DNA of 64,000 nucleotides from Methanosarcina horonobensis HB-1 = JCM 15518 (GCF_000970285.1 NZ_CP009516.1:4815036-4879035), one strand, 5' to 3'. Numbered from the stretch's first letter, positions 17,884 through 27,065 are shown. Made by a program: numbers and translations. The notes: generated from the letters alone by a model not told the origin.

Positions 17884-18306
17884 TCATTCAGCGGATGAAT
17901 CCTGATCTAATAGGCCCTTAACTTCCTGCAAAAAGGATTGGAGAGTCTTAAGATCGTTTTGCAGGACACCATATACCTGATCAAGATCTAGCTGCCAGTA
18001 TATATGAACCAGGACATTTCGGAATCCTGCCAGATCCGAGAGCTCTTCAGCAAGTTCCTCAGGAATTAGCCCTGCCTGGCCCAGTATTTCAAATGTCTCT
18101 CTATAAGTTGTGGGCTTTCCAAGGCCTTCTTTAGCTATTAAGCTGGTAGCTATATCTATAGCTGCCTGAATACTTACCAGCATGGCATGGAGAATCATAT
18201 TCCTTTTGTCCCTATCTTTTTTCAGGTCTTCCAGAGATATGTTCTGATACCTTTGCCAGTCTTTCTGAGATTCGTCAAGCTCTCTGAGGTGGGCCAGTAT
18301 TCTCAT
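17884..18306 (-). CDS. hepT: HepT-type toxin (DUF86 HEPN ribonuclease family)
   Basis: The 140-aa all-alpha protein has the HEPN catalytic motif RX4HXY as R96-NVLV-H101-I-Y103. In characterised pairs, HepT is an RNase that MntA silences by AMPylating this tyrosine. The gene follows mntA with only 1 nt between stop and start, so the pair is one transcript. Residues 30-60 and 85-110 form the two long helices that pack in HEPN dimers. The pair is a type VII toxin-antitoxin module by family knowledge; activity here is inferred. Confidence 0.88.
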   Translation of the reverse strand: MRILAHLRELDESQKDWQRYQNISLEDLKKDRDKRNMILHAMLVSIQAAIDIATSLIAKEGLGKPTTYRETFEILGQAGLIPEELAEELSDLAGFRNVLVHIYWQLDLDQVYGVLQNDLKTLQSFLQEVKGLLDQDSSAE

Positions 18307-18307
18307 T

Positions 18308-18712
18308 TTAGACCCTCGCCAGGAACTCCTTATCTATAAAATCATACATATACTTCAGATCCAGGTAAGTTGAGATCACCTCAGATTCGTAATCTATCCT
18401 CCTGGACTCGTCTCTGGAGAAGATAACCTGTCCTTTTTTGATAACCTCGAACTGAAGTTCCATAGGGGAATTGTTTAGTATTTTTATGTCAAACTCAAGT
18501 CTGGGACTTATCTGTCGCTCCAGTTTACCTGCTACTCTCAGAGAGAACTTGAGACTTTCATAAGGATCCAGGCTTTCGGACAGGAGCAAAGCTATATCTA
18601 TATCGTTGAAATCCTTTCTCTCAAGAAATGAACCGAAGATATAAGCTGTATCCACTTCTTTCAATCCTGCTAAAATCTTGCTTACATCTGCTAAAAATGT
18701 GCTCTTATCCAT
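18308..18712 (-). CDS. mntA: MntA-type minimal nucleotidyltransferase antitoxin
   Basis: The 134-aa protein carries the nucleotidyltransferase signature GS(27-28)...D37-I-D39 within FGSFLERKDFNDIDIALL. MntA antitoxins transfer AMP from ATP to the HepT tyrosine. It is the first gene of the pair and is transcribed away from the IS element that begins 97 bp upstream. An AT-rich stretch with TATATATTT lies at 18736-18744, about 25-30 bp before the start codon, and is a likely promoter. All expected catalytic residues in the signature are present. Confidence 0.85.
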   Translation of the reverse strand: MDKSTFLADVSKILAGLKEVDTAYIFGSFLERKDFNDIDIALLLSESLDPYESLKFSLRVAGKLERQISPRLEFDIKILNNSPMELQFEVIKKGQVIFSRDESRRIDYESEVISTYLDLKYMYDFIDKEFLARV

Positions 18713-18809
18713 CTCACTACAATTGAGCTTTTGAATATATATTTCTGAGGGTTAGAGTCAGGTACTGAAAAAAAGCACAGTTATTAACAGAAAAAAGTGG
18801 ACTACCCTC

Positions 18810-19838
18810 TGTTTTATCCTGAAATAATTTCGCTTTGAAACTTTTTTCCTTTTGTCCATATTTTCACAGCCCAAACAATCTCGTTCCTATTCTGAATTTT
18901 GCCTCAATTGGGAGTCTGTTCCAGAATGCATCTTGTGGTGATTCTAATTGTTCAAGTTTCAAAGCTCCATGAGGTCTCTGGTTATACAATTGAACGAATT
19001 CCTCGAACGATTGAAACTCTCCTCTAAACCTCTGATATGTATCGAACCATTTCTCTATTTTTCCGTTTGTTTGAGGATGTCTGACCCTTGCAAGTATTGG
19101 TTTAATCCCAAGTTCTCTAATTCTCGTTTTAAATTCACTTTCCCATGAACCATCCTCATTAATCCTGTGCGCTCCGAATTCACTTCCATGATCCATGATG
19201 AGCTCCCTTAAAGGGCATATATCCCAGTACTCTCTGACAAGTTCATCGATCACTTTAATGGTGTTTTCCGTGTTGCAATGAGCATACTCTCCTCCTGCAA
19301 TTACCATTCTTGATGAATCATCAAGAATGGCACAGACTTGCAACCCTAATAGAGGGTTTTCATGCCAATCGATATGTGCAGCAGACATACTATGTTCACG
19401 TTCGTATCTACACCATTTTCTTCTCTGTTTCTTTTTTCGGTTTTCCTTGGCAAGGTTCATACTGAGTAGATAGTTATGGATTCTGTTATGAGATATTTTA
19501 CGATTATACTTGCCTTCTATGAGAATTTCAAGATAACAGGCTCCAAACTTATAATCTGAGTAAGTTTGGTCAATTATCTCCTTATCGTCGGAGGATAACT
19601 GTTTACGTGGCCTTCCAAGATTATTACCAACTTGAGGAAGCTGATCAATGTCAACGTATTCTTTATATATCTGCTGAACTCGACGAGCTGAGATCCCCTG
19701 GATCTCAGCTATCGTCGAGGTAGATTCTCCTTTCAACTTTTGAGCAATGATCCAACGTATCTTTTTCCCGTTAAGTTTCACGATAGATAAGGGATTGCAA
19801 CCAACATAGTTAGCGCGAAATAATTTCGGGATAAAACA
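18810..19838 (-). mobile_element. complete IS481-type insertion sequence, about 1029 bp
   Basis: The element is bounded by 24-bp imperfect inverted repeats: 18810-18833 (TGTTTTATCC... to ...ATTTCGC) and its complement at 19815-19838, matching at 22 of 24 positions and ending TG...CA. A perfect 15-bp direct repeat, AAGTGGACTACCCTC, flanks it at 18795-18809 and 19839-19853. This is the expected target-site duplication and indicates that the insertion is intact and fairly young. The exact border can shift by 1 bp because the flanking base is shared. It carries one transposase gene. Confidence 0.85.
18864..19781 (-). CDS. IS481-family DDE transposase
   Basis: The 305-aa transposase has an N-terminal helix-turn-helix (about 1-60; ISARRVQQIYKEY) and a retroviral-integrase-like core. 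Candidate catalytic residues are D in AAHIDWHEN, D in LIMDHGSEFG and E in NGKIEKWFDTY, with IS481-like spacing. A C-terminal integrase segment (YNQRPHGAL) follows. The frame is intact and both element ends are present, so it may still be active. The gene reads toward the mntA/hepT pair. Confidence 0.92.
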   Translation of the reverse strand: MKLNGKKIRWIIAQKLKGESTSTIAEIQGISARRVQQIYKEYVDIDQLPQVGNNLGRPRKQLSSDDKEIIDQTYSDYKFGACYLEILIEGKYNRKISHNRIHNYLLSMNLAKENRKKKQRRKWCRYEREHSMSAAHIDWHENPLLGLQVCAILDDSSRMVIAGGEYAHCNTENTIKVIDELVREYWDICPLRELIMDHGSEFGAHRINEDGSWESEFKTRIRELGIKPILARVRHPQTNGKIEKWFDTYQRFRGEFQSFEEFVQLYNQRPHGALKLEQLESPQDAFWNRLPIEAKFRIGTRLFGL

Positions 19839-19860
19839 AAGTGGACTACCCTCTAAAACC

Positions 19861-19869
19861 TTTATATAC
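19861..19869 (+). promoter_or_regulatory. probable TATA box of trpS, 7 bp from the IS target duplication
   Basis: TTTATATAC, preceded by the BRE-like purine run AAAACC, is the best promoter-like sequence upstream of trpS. The right copy of the IS target duplication ends at 19853. The predicted transcript would start near 19890 and have a leader of about 215 nt. Confidence 0.45.
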
Positions 19870-20061
19870 TGCAGTTAGACTTTTGAGAGTGAAGTTTCTT
19901 CCAGGTGACCATAAGAAAGGAAATATAAGGTAATATTTATTTCTGGAACTGAATGCCAGAAGATAAACATTTACATATGAGCAGGTATTTTTAAAGAGCA
20001 ATTTAGCCGGAACAAAGTTTACACCTTATTTACATTACTCTTATTTATGTAGTAAGAAAAA

Positions 20062-20091
20062 GCTGCCTGCGTGCTTTCCGGAAAAGGCAGC
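20062..20091 (+). promoter_or_regulatory. hairpin just upstream of the trpS ribosome-binding site
   Basis: GCTGCCT (20062-20068) pairs perfectly with AGGCAGC (20085-20091) around a 16-nt loop. The hairpin ends 4 nt before the GAGGG ribosome-binding sequence at 20096-20100. It could influence trpS translation, but no effector-binding features are recognisable. Confidence 0.4.
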
Positions 20092-20105
20092 CCATGAGGG
20101 ACTTT

Positions 20106-21419
20106 ATGACTAATAAACTTGACCCGTGGAGTTCAAGCGATATTACTGACTATTCCAAGTTATTCGAAGAATTCGGGATTTCTCCTTTTGAAAACGTACT
20201 TCCTGAAATTCCGTCCCCGCATAAGTACATGCGGAGAAAAATAGTCTTCGGACACCGTGATTATGAACAGATTGCAGAGGCCATGCGGACAGGTGCCCCT
20301 TTTTCAGTTATGGACGGTTTTATGCCTTCAGGAAAGGTCCACCTGGGACACAAAATGGTAATGGACCAGATAGTCTGGCACCAGGAAATGGGAGCTTCAG
20401 CCTTTGTCGGGATTGCAGACAGGGAAGCTTTTTCGGTGCGCGGCTTTTCCTGGCAGAAGTGCAGGGAAATAGGGGTAGAAGAATACATATTAAGCCTGAT
20501 CGCCCTCGGTTTCAAACCTGAAGGCCTTATTTACTTCCAGTCAGGCTGCGGAAGTGTTAAAGACCTTGCATTCGAACTGGGAGTCAGAGTCAATTTCTCG
20601 GAATTAAGCGCAATTTACGGCTTTTCAGGAGAAACAAGCCTCTCCCATATGATCAGTGTAGCAACCCAGGCTGCAGATATCCTCCAGCCCCAGCTAGAAG
20701 AATTCGGGGGACCAAAACCGGTTGTGGTCCCTGTAGGCCCTGACCAGGACCCTCATCTCCGCCTTACAAGGGGGCTTGCAGGCAAAATGAACATGTTCAG
20801 GGTTGAGGAGAGGGAGGACGCAAAAACAGGCAGGAAATACCTGAGCATCAGGGGAAAAACCGCACAGAAAGAAGCTCTTCAGGAGCTTAAGAAACGCATT
20901 CCCGGGAAAGTAAAACTCTACGAAGAGCACATTGACGTGCTTGAATATCCCGATCTTACAGGGCTTGAAAAGATTGTAAGGGAAGTAGCAGTCGAGTTCG
21001 GTGGCTACGCTTTCATTCCTCCTGCATCCACTTACCACCGCTTCATGAGCGGGCTGCAGGGCGGGAAGATGTCGAGCAGCATCCCCGAAAGCCAGATTGC
21101 CCTGACGGACGACCCCAAAGAAGGGGCAAAAAAAGTAAAAAGGGCAAAGACCGGAGGCTGTGTAACCCTCGAAGAGCAGAAAAAGCTTGGAGGAAAGCCT
21201 GAAGAGTGCTCTGTCTTTGAACTGATGCTTTTCCACCTGCTTGACAGTGATGAAGAACTGCTGGAGATCAGACAGGAGTGTGTTTCCGGGACAAGGATGT
21301 GCGGTTCATGCAAACAGCTTGCAGCCGAGAAAATGCAGGAGTTCCTTAAAGATCATCAGGAAAAGAGGGAACTTGCAAGGGAACGGCTCGACGAGTACAG
21401 AATTGTCTACAAAAACTAA
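20106..21419 (+). CDS. trpS: tryptophanyl-tRNA synthetase
   Basis: This class I aminoacyl-tRNA synthetase (437 aa) charges tRNA-Trp. The HIGH-type motif is PSGKVHLGH and the KMSKS-type motif is KMSSS. The flanking segment [17 protein letters not shown] is typical of archaeal/eukaryotic-type TrpRS. I place the start at 20106 because GAGGG lies 5 nt upstream. The ATG at 20094 would add four residues and contains that ribosome-binding sequence. The C-terminus has a zinc-binding-like [13 protein letters not shown] segment. Probably its own transcription unit; pheS follows after 166 bp. Confidence 0.95.
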   Translation: MTNKLDPWSSSDITDYSKLFEEFGISPFENVLPEIPSPHKYMRRKIVFGHRDYEQIAEAMRTGAPFSVMDGFMPSGKVHLGHKMVMDQIVWHQEMGASAFVGIADREAFSVRGFSWQKCREIGVEEYILSLIALGFKPEGLIYFQSGCGSVKDLAFELGVRVNFSELSAIYGFSGETSLSHMISVATQAADILQPQLEEFGGPKPVVVPVGPDQDPHLRLTRGLAGKMNMFRVEEREDAKTGRKYLSIRGKTAQKEALQELKKRIPGKVKLYEEHIDVLEYPDLTGLEKIVREVAVEFGGYAFIPPASTYHRFMSGLQGGKMSSSIPESQIALTDDPKEGAKKVKRAKTGGCVTLEEQKKLGGKPEECSVFELMLFHLLDSDEELLEIRQECVSGTRMCGSCKQLAAEKMQEFLKDHQEKRELARERLDEYRIVYKN

Positions 21420-21429
21420 ACCACTCAGG

Positions 21430-21495
21430 CTAAACTATTCAGACTAAATTATTCAAAATAAATCATTCAAATTAAATTATTTAAAACAAATTATT
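21430..21495 (+). repeat. imperfect tandem repeat of about 15 bp between trpS and pheS
   Basis: About four to five AT-rich units related to AAATTATTCAAAATA follow each other directly after the trpS stop. They may arise by slippage, and the run ends just before the pheS promoter-like sequence TTTATTAAATTTT (21499-21511). Confidence 0.5.
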
Positions 21496-21585
21496 GACAG
21501 ATTTATTAAATTTTCATAAACGGTCAAAACCCTATACATGATCAAATTCTTAATCGTTTCAGGAAGATCAGGACGTGGTCACAGT

Positions 21586-23064
21586 ATGAGTACTCAGGAT
21601 AACCTCACAATTAATGAGAAAAAGGTCTTGCTCGCCCTTGAGGAGCTAGGGTCGGCAACCCCCGATAAACTGGAAGAGAAAGCAGGACTGCAGGTAGATG
21701 CGGCAATGCAGGCAGCCTTCATGCTCCAGGAAAAAGAACTTGCCTCTGTTTCCGAAAAAGTGCTTGAACGCTACTCTCTTACGAAGGAAGGAGAAGAATA
21801 TACGAAAACCGGACTTCCGGAGCGTCAGATAATTGATGCTCTGAAAGCCCCTACTTCCCTTGAAGAATTGAGGAGCCGTTTCTCCCCTCAAACCGTAGGA
21901 ATTGCAACTGGATGGCTCGTAAAAAAGGGATGGGCAAAGGTTGAAAACGGAGTAATGGTACCTTCTGGAGAGGCTCCTGCAGGCAAAGATGAAGAGGTCC
22001 TTGCGGCTTTTGCAGAAAAAGCAAAAACTCTCGAGGAACTTGAAACCGATGAAGGAATTATAAAAGATCTTCTCAAGCGCAAACTTGTCTTAAAGCACGA
22101 AGAGAAGTTCAGGACTGTTTCAATAACAGATGCAGGAAGTTCCCTTGCTGCCGAAGGCATTGTCCTTGAAGAAGAAATTGCTCAGCTCACGCCGGACATG
22201 CTGAAAAGCGGAGCCTGGAAAGGGAAAAAATTCAGACCCTACAGGCTTGATATCACTCCGAAGCCTCTTTACGGAACCAAGATCCACCCCTACAGGCGCC
22301 TGATTGAACAGATGCGCCAGATCTTCCTGGAAATGGGCTTTACAGAGATCAAAGGCGGTATAATCCAGAGTTCTTTCTGGAACTTTGACTCTCTCTTCCA
22401 GCCTCAGGACCATCCTGCCAGAGACATGCAGGATACTTTCCACCTTGGCAGCACCTGCGAGCTTCCGGAAGAGTACTCTGATAAAGTAGCAGCAATGCAC
22501 GAACGCGGAGGGGATATCGACTCCTGCGGCTGGGGCGGAATCTGGGACAAAGAACTTGCCGGACGCAATGTGCTCAGAACCCATACTACTTCAGTTACCA
22601 TAAAGTACCTCGCAGACCACCCCGAACCGCCTGTGAAAGCCTTCTGCATTGACAGGGCTTACCGCAGGGAAACAATCGACCCTACCCACACCCCTGAATT
22701 CGAGCAGCTTGAAGGTGTGGTTATGGACAAGGATATGTCTTTTGCAGATCTTCTCGGCCTCCTTGCAGAGTTCTACCACAGAATGGGTTTCGAAGAAGTC
22801 CGCTTCCGCCCTGGATATTTCCCATATACCGAACCGAGTGTAGAACCCGAGGTTTATGTGGACGGCCTTGGCTGGGTTGAACTCGGAGGCGCAGGCGTCT
22901 TCAGAAAAGAAGTCACGGAGCCTTTCGGGATAAAAGAACCCGTTCTTGCCTGGGGGCTCGGGGTAAGCCGGCTCGCCATGCTGAAACTGGGGCTTAAAGA
23001 CCTGAGGCTTCTCTACCAGTCCGATATTGATTGGCTCAGAAAGAGCGAGATTTGCAGGATCTGA
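21586..23064 (+). CDS. pheS: phenylalanyl-tRNA synthetase alpha subunit
   Basis: Archaeal/eukaryotic-type PheRS alpha, about 492 aa from the ATG at 21586; an upstream ATG at 21538 would add 16 residues and is less like the family. The N-terminal 190 residues hold repeated winged-helix modules ([20 protein letters not shown]...) that bind tRNA. The catalytic class II core follows, with motif 2 near [10 protein letters not shown] and motif 3 near [13 protein letters not shown]. It works as an alpha2-beta2 tetramer with PheT, which is not in this window. Confidence 0.95.
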   Translation: MSTQDNLTINEKKVLLALEELGSATPDKLEEKAGLQVDAAMQAAFMLQEKELASVSEKVLERYSLTKEGEEYTKTGLPERQIIDALKAPTSLEELRSRFSPQTVGIATGWLVKKGWAKVENGVMVPSGEAPAGKDEEVLAAFAEKAKTLEELETDEGIIKDLLKRKLVLKHEEKFRTVSITDAGSSLAAEGIVLEEEIAQLTPDMLKSGAWKGKKFRPYRLDITPKPLYGTKIHPYRRLIEQMRQIFLEMGFTEIKGGIIQSSFWNFDSLFQPQDHPARDMQDTFHLGSTCELPEEYSDKVAAMHERGGDIDSCGWGGIWDKELAGRNVLRTHTTSVTIKYLADHPEPPVKAFCIDRAYRRETIDPTHTPEFEQLEGVVMDKDMSFADLLGLLAEFYHRMGFEEVRFRPGYFPYTEPSVEPEVYVDGLGWVELGGAGVFRKEVTEPFGIKEPVLAWGLGVSRLAMLKLGLKDLRLLYQSDIDWLRKSEICRI

Positions 23065-23107
23065 AGAGTTAAAGTGAAAAATAAGGATCTTAAATTAGGT
23101 GACTTAT

Positions 23108-23135
23108 GGGCTGTAAAAACTGCCTGTTTCAGCCC
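23108..23135 (+). terminator. hairpin between convergent pheS and the methyltransferase gene
   Basis: GGGCTG at 23108-23113 is complementary to CAGCCC at 23130-23135. A T-rich tract (TTTCTTTTTTC) follows after a second GC-rich segment. It could end transcription from pheS. Confidence 0.4.
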
Positions 23136-23214
23136 GCAGGCAATTTCTTTTTTCGCATTTTGATCTTCCGTTACCAGGCTGTTGAGATTTTGATGCTCAA
23201 TTATGAGCAGTCGA

Positions 23215-24084
23215 TTATGCTTTCTCCGCGTAGACTATCCGTTCAATTGGCGTAGAGGCAAGCTCCCTACCGGTCAGCCTGACATATCGCTCTGCAAGCT
23301 CTTCGTAACCGACATGCTCGACTACCTGCCAGCCGTACTCCCTGAGAAAATTCGGCCATGCTTCCGGGTCCATTCCGAAAAGCCAGATCTTATCCTCTAT
23401 CACGTACTTTTTATAGCCTTTTTCCCAGCCGTACATGATCCGGCCATCGAGAAAGTCCTTGCGAATATATGTGAAAACCAGGCGGCTACCACGCTCCGCC
23501 TTAGCCAGAAAATCAAAGGTTGCCCTGATACCGGTTTCAGTCAGATACTGTGTGACCGCTTCCCAGATGAAAAACGTCTGCCTGTCTGCAGAGTAGCCGT
23601 ATGATGCCAGAACAACGTCCAGCTCTTCACGATCGAAGTCTATCGGCACAAGCCTGACATGGGATGGAACCTCTCCGAATAACTTATACAGCCGGTTTTT
23701 CTTGGACAGGATGTTTTCAGGTTGATCAACCTCCCATACCGGCATGTCAGATAGAGCTGGCAGCCTGTATATCCGGGTGTCAAATCCCGCACCAAGATTC
23801 ACGACAGCGTTAACCTGCTTAACCGACTCGATCAATTTCTCGTCTATGTACCGTTTTCTGCACATCATTCCGCCCCAGATTCCGGGAGTGTCTTTCTCGG
23901 CAGCTCGGACCATCCAGGCCCTGACCGAATTAAACCGCATCAGCCACACAAAAGCTCTCATGCTGAACGGTAGTATCCGAAAGGCCAGATCATCTTCAAT
24001 GATGCGCTGATTTTCGGGAAAATGTTGTTCAATAGCAACCAGTACTGTTGGACCAATTCCTGTTTTAGCTGCTTCCTTTGTCAT
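23215..24084 (-). CDS. SAM-dependent methyltransferase of the leucine carboxyl methyltransferase-like (LCM) family
   Basis: The 289-aa protein has LCM/PPM2-family features: the SAM-binding loop VVNLGAGFDTRIYRL (about 93-107), the acidic WEVDQPE and FFIWEAVTQYL. Bacterial relatives include many secondary-metabolite O-methyltransferases; the substrate here is unknown. The gene is monocistronic and convergent to pheS. The family is far more common in actinobacteria and other bacteria than in archaea, so horizontal acquisition is plausible but untested. Length matches the family. Confidence 0.8.
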   Translation of the reverse strand: MTKEAAKTGIGPTVLVAIEQHFPENQRIIEDDLAFRILPFSMRAFVWLMRFNSVRAWMVRAAEKDTPGIWGGMMCRKRYIDEKLIESVKQVNAVVNLGAGFDTRIYRLPALSDMPVWEVDQPENILSKKNRLYKLFGEVPSHVRLVPIDFDREELDVVLASYGYSADRQTFFIWEAVTQYLTETGIRATFDFLAKAERGSRLVFTYIRKDFLDGRIMYGWEKGYKKYVIEDKIWLFGMDPEAWPNFLREYGWQVVEHVGYEELAERYVRLTGRELASTPIERIVYAEKA

Positions 24085-24210
24085 ATTGTCCCTCTATTCA
24101 TTTAGTGCGGCCTGTACATTTAATTTTGTTATCATACGGTTTTCATAGGAAAATAAACGTTAAGTAGCTCCCGAGCCTTATTTTTGGCATAAAAATTTGA
24201 AGCAGAGAAA

Positions 24211-24461
24211 GTGGAGTATGGGCAGAACATCAGTTATGAGCGCAAAAAATATGGGAAAATTACTAAAAAGGACTGGTACAGGACAGCTCTCGTGCTCTTT
24301 ATATTTATTATAGTAATAGTTCTCTCCTCTATGGTTTTGCTCCCTTCGAAACTTCAACTCTGGAAAACTTTCTGAGTCCTAACGACGTAGATAAAAAGTA
24401 CCTTAAATTCCCGAAGTGCGGGGAGCGAGATTGGGCCGGGATACTCAGAATTGAGAAATGA
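24211..24461 (+). pseudogene. small single-TM protein gene, probably frameshifted
   Basis: From GTG 24211 a frame encodes VEYGQNISYERKKYGKITKK, then a strong transmembrane segment (about 27-46), and stops at 24375. From about 24345 another frame continues sensibly as PFETSTLENFLSPNDVDKKY then LKFPKCGERDWAG, ending at TGA 24461. Joining the two by a one-base shift near 24340-24355 gives an about 83-residue membrane protein. I recognise no family. The call rests on the protein-like quality of both frames and the absence of another gene in this stretch. Confidence 0.4.
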
Positions 24462-24558
24462 ACTGCTCCAGGGAGTAAAAGTATTATCTGCATATCTCTG
24501 AAAAGATCTGTGTTTATCTAAAAAGCAGCCATTATTCGATTAGCCTGAAACTTGTTAG

Positions 24559-25974
24559 AGAAAGGGAGAGAGAAAGATTCCTGAAGATGCAAAGAAAAAG
24601 GCTTCCGGAAACAAACCGGAAAATATAGAAACAGGTCAGGGAGGTAGCAGTCAGGAAAATCGTCCTGACCCTCCTATAATAGAGAGCATTTCCCTTCTTC
24701 CTCTCCTTACTGTCAATTTCATAGGTACGCTCGGGTTCAGCATCGTTCTCCCTTTCCTTGTGTTTCTCGTGAACCGGCTCGGAGGCAACGCTTTCATTTA
24801 CGGACTTGCAAGCTCGATGTATCCTGCTTTCCAGCTCATAGGCGCGCCTATTCTCGGCAGATGGTCTGACATTTACGGGCGTAAAAGGGTCCTGCTCTTG
24901 AGCCAGGTCGGAACTCTGATTTCGTGGATTATTTTCCTTGGAGCTCTTTTCCTTCCGGTCTCTACCTTGTTTGAAGTCGATTCCGAAGTACTGGGAGCTT
25001 TTGCCTTCACCCTGCCCCTTGCAGTTCTTTTCTTTGCCCGGGCTTTTGACGGGCTGACCGGGGGAAATGTGTCCGTAGCCAATGCCTACCTGGCAGATAT
25101 TACAGAAGAAAAAGACAGAAACCAGAACTTCGGAAAAATGTCGATTTCTTCAAACTTCGGGTTCATAGTAGGCCCTGCCCTTGCAGGGATTTTAAGCGTA
25201 ACAGAATACGGAGAAGCAGCTCCTGTCCTGGGAGCAGTAGTAATTTCACTTATAGGGACTGCAATTATCGTATTTTATATCCCCGAAAGCAAAGAGTGCT
25301 CTCTTGAAGGACCTGCCAGTGCTGAGGGCATGAGAAAAGTGTTTGGTTACGAGCTAAATGAATGCAGAACTATAAAAGAGAAAACAGACAAGCCTTCGTT
25401 CAGGGATGTTTTAAAATTTCCGCATATTCCTTATATGCTTGGCCTTTACTTCCTTATCTTTCTGGGTTTCAACATTTTCTATACATCGTTTCCATTGCAT
25501 GCAATTGCAGCTCTTGACTGGAGTATCGTAGAAATGGGAGTCTACTTTACTGTCCTGAGCGGTCTTCTAATAGTTGTACAGGGTTCTATACTTCCAAGAC
25601 TTTCAAGAAGATATTCGGATGCCTCACTTATTATGTTCGGAAGCCTGATGCTTGGCACAAATTTTCTGCTGCTCATTCCCGGAGACCTCTTTCTTACCTA
25701 CCTTGCAACAGGCTTCTTCGCACTTGGGGACGGGCTTATGTGGCCTTCCTTCCTCTCTCTTTTATCAAAAGTTGCCGGGAAAAACTACCAGGGCACTGTA
25801 CAGGGGTTTGCCAGCAGCTTCGGAGGGCTTGCAAGTATAACCGGGCTGATTCTGGGTGGGCTTTTATATGAAATACTTGCGGGAAGAGCCTTTTTGCTTG
25901 CAGGCATGGTAATTTATACCGTGTTTTTACTTAATTTCAGGCTCAGACGGTTTGAGGAAGAGCTAAAATATTGA
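24559..25974 (+). CDS. MFS transporter, start codon lost or displaced by a frameshift
   Basis: The frame encodes a 12-TM major facilitator. Motif A is visible as GRWSDIYGRKRVLLLSQ, and a tetracycline-efflux-like NAYLADITEEKDRN segment follows. TM1 (LLPLLTVNFIGTLGFSIVLP) lies upstream of the only standard in-frame initiator, GTG 24760, which would cut TM1. The frame is open back to 24559 but offers no ATG, GTG or TTG there. An ATG at 24587 would be in frame if the A5 run at 24595-24599 had one more A. Either an A was lost, by mutation or sequencing, or a rare start is used. Substrate unknown. Confidence 0.75.
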   Translation, partial: RKGERKIPEDAKKKASGNKPENIETGQGGSSQENRPDPPIIESISLLPLLTVNFIGTLGFSIVLPFLVFLVNRLGGNAFIYGLASSMYPAFQLIGAPILGRWSDIYGRKRVLLLSQVGTLISWIIFLGALFLPVSTLFEVDSEVLGAFAFTLPLAVLFFARAFDGLTGGNVSVANAYLADITEEKDRNQNFGKMSISSNFGFIVGPALAGILSVTEYGEAAPVLGAVVISLIGTAIIVFYIPESKECSLEGPASAEGMRKVFGYELNECRTIKEKTDKPSFRDVLKFPHIPYMLGLYFLIFLGFNIFYTSFPLHAIAALDWSIVEMGVYFTVLSGLLIVVQGSILPRLSRRYSDASLIMFGSLMLGTNFLLLIPGDLFLTYLATGFFALGDGLMWPSFLSLLSKVAGKNYQGTVQGFASSFGGLASITGLILGGLLYEILAGRAFLLAGMVIYTVFLLNFRLRRFEEELKY

Positions 25975-26182
25975 GCCAGATACCTTGCCTTATTCCCGGG
26001 ATCAACTATTAATAAACTTTACTGCCATTGATTTTCAGGCATCCGATTAATAACTAGGCCTTAAAGTTCAGAAATACCCTTGATTTGCATAAACTAATTG
26101 TTTTCTCAATAAAATAATCTGATATCAAAGAAAAAAAGAATGGACTTTTTATAGAAGTTACGTAAAAGCCAGAGAAAAAAGA

Positions 26183-26494
26183 GTGGAAAATTTGAAGGAA
26201 GAGAGCGTAGAAAAAGGGGACACAGATAGAGCTTTATTGGAGAACATTTCTAGAAATCCGAACTCCGTACAGGACTGTTATGTGAGCTATGATTTTCAGG
26301 AAAATGGAAACACGCAAGAAAATGTTGACAGAAAGTTATATGAAAATGTGTCAACTGAAAACCCTATTTCTCTTGAGTTTCCGAGAAAAAAAGATTCCAA
26401 GTACAAACTTGAAGTAAAGATAGAGAACAAAGATGAAGCCGTACTGCACAAAAGTGGAGTAGAAATTCATACCAGATCAGAGAAGACTAAGTAA
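26183..26494 (+). CDS. hypothetical hydrophilic protein
   Basis: The 103-aa product begins at GTG 26183 (VENLKEESVEKGDTDR) and is highly charged, rich in Glu, Lys and Asn, with no transmembrane segment or signal peptide. I recognise no domain. It is followed by a small membrane protein gene after 165 bp. No clear ribosome-binding sequence is seen beyond an AGAGAAAAAAG stretch. Composition and length are compatible with a real Methanosarcina orphan gene, but chance is not excluded. Confidence 0.35.
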   Translation: MENLKEESVEKGDTDRALLENISRNPNSVQDCYVSYDFQENGNTQENVDRKLYENVSTENPISLEFPRKKDSKYKLEVKIENKDEAVLHKSGVEIHTRSEKTK

Positions 26495-26659
26495 GGGAAG
26501 CAAAAACCATACTGTTTAAGTAAATCGGGCATTATATTGAAAATAGGTCAGGTCTAAACGAGAACTCCAAATGTTGCTCAAAATAGAGAAAATATCAGAG
26601 TAAAGAAAAATAGAGCTGAAAAAAATCTGACTAATAAAAACTTTATAGGAAACAGTAAA

Positions 26660-26878
26660 ATGTTTGGCAATTCCCTTATTCTTCTGATATTCGGATTTAT
26701 TTTTTTTCTTTCTTTCATCCTCTGGGCGTGGACCCTTATCGACTGCCTGCGAAAAGAAACTGATAAAGGAAATACACGCCTTACCTGGGTTATAATTATT
26801 GTTTTTACATACATTGTAGGAGCTTTTCTTTACTATCTTATAAGGCAGCCTAAAAGAATCAAAGAACTCGGCAGGTAA
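26660..26878 (+). CDS. small two-TM membrane protein, PLDc_N (PF13396-type) domain
   Basis: The 72-aa protein has two transmembrane helices (about 5-24 and 43-63). Between them is the hallmark WTLIDCLRKET and after them IRQPKRIKEL. This is the short standalone form of the phospholipase D N-terminal membrane domain, a widespread module of unknown function in archaea and bacteria. Start at ATG 26660 with no strong ribosome-binding sequence. Neighbours do not clarify its role. Confidence 0.75.
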   Translation: MFGNSLILLIFGFIFFLSFILWAWTLIDCLRKETDKGNTRLTWVIIIVFTYIVGAFLYYLIRQPKRIKELGR

Positions 26879-26920
26879 TTCAGAAAGAATTCATGAAATT
26901 CTAAAAAATAATTAAGGAAA

Positions 26921-26960
26921 TTCCTGAAAGAACTCAGATATTGCTGAAAGGACTCAAATA
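26921..26960 (+). repeat. 20-bp direct repeat, two units
   Basis: TTCCTGAAAGAACTCAGATA and TTGCTGAAAGGACTCAAATA are adjacent and match at 17 of 20 positions; a partial third unit follows. It lies between convergent genes. Confidence 0.6.
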
Positions 26961-27065
26961 ATTCCTGAAAACCATTTTTAAACTCTTGAGGAGCTACATT
27001 TGAAGGATAGAGTATCAAAAATTGAAAAAGGTGAGAAATCTCCCCTTTAAATCTTTTTAAAACCC

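Noticed and set aside
21430-21495. Possible CRISPR-like repeats
   Set aside because: Units are short, imperfect and directly adjacent without spacers. No CRISPR array or cas gene is present in the window.
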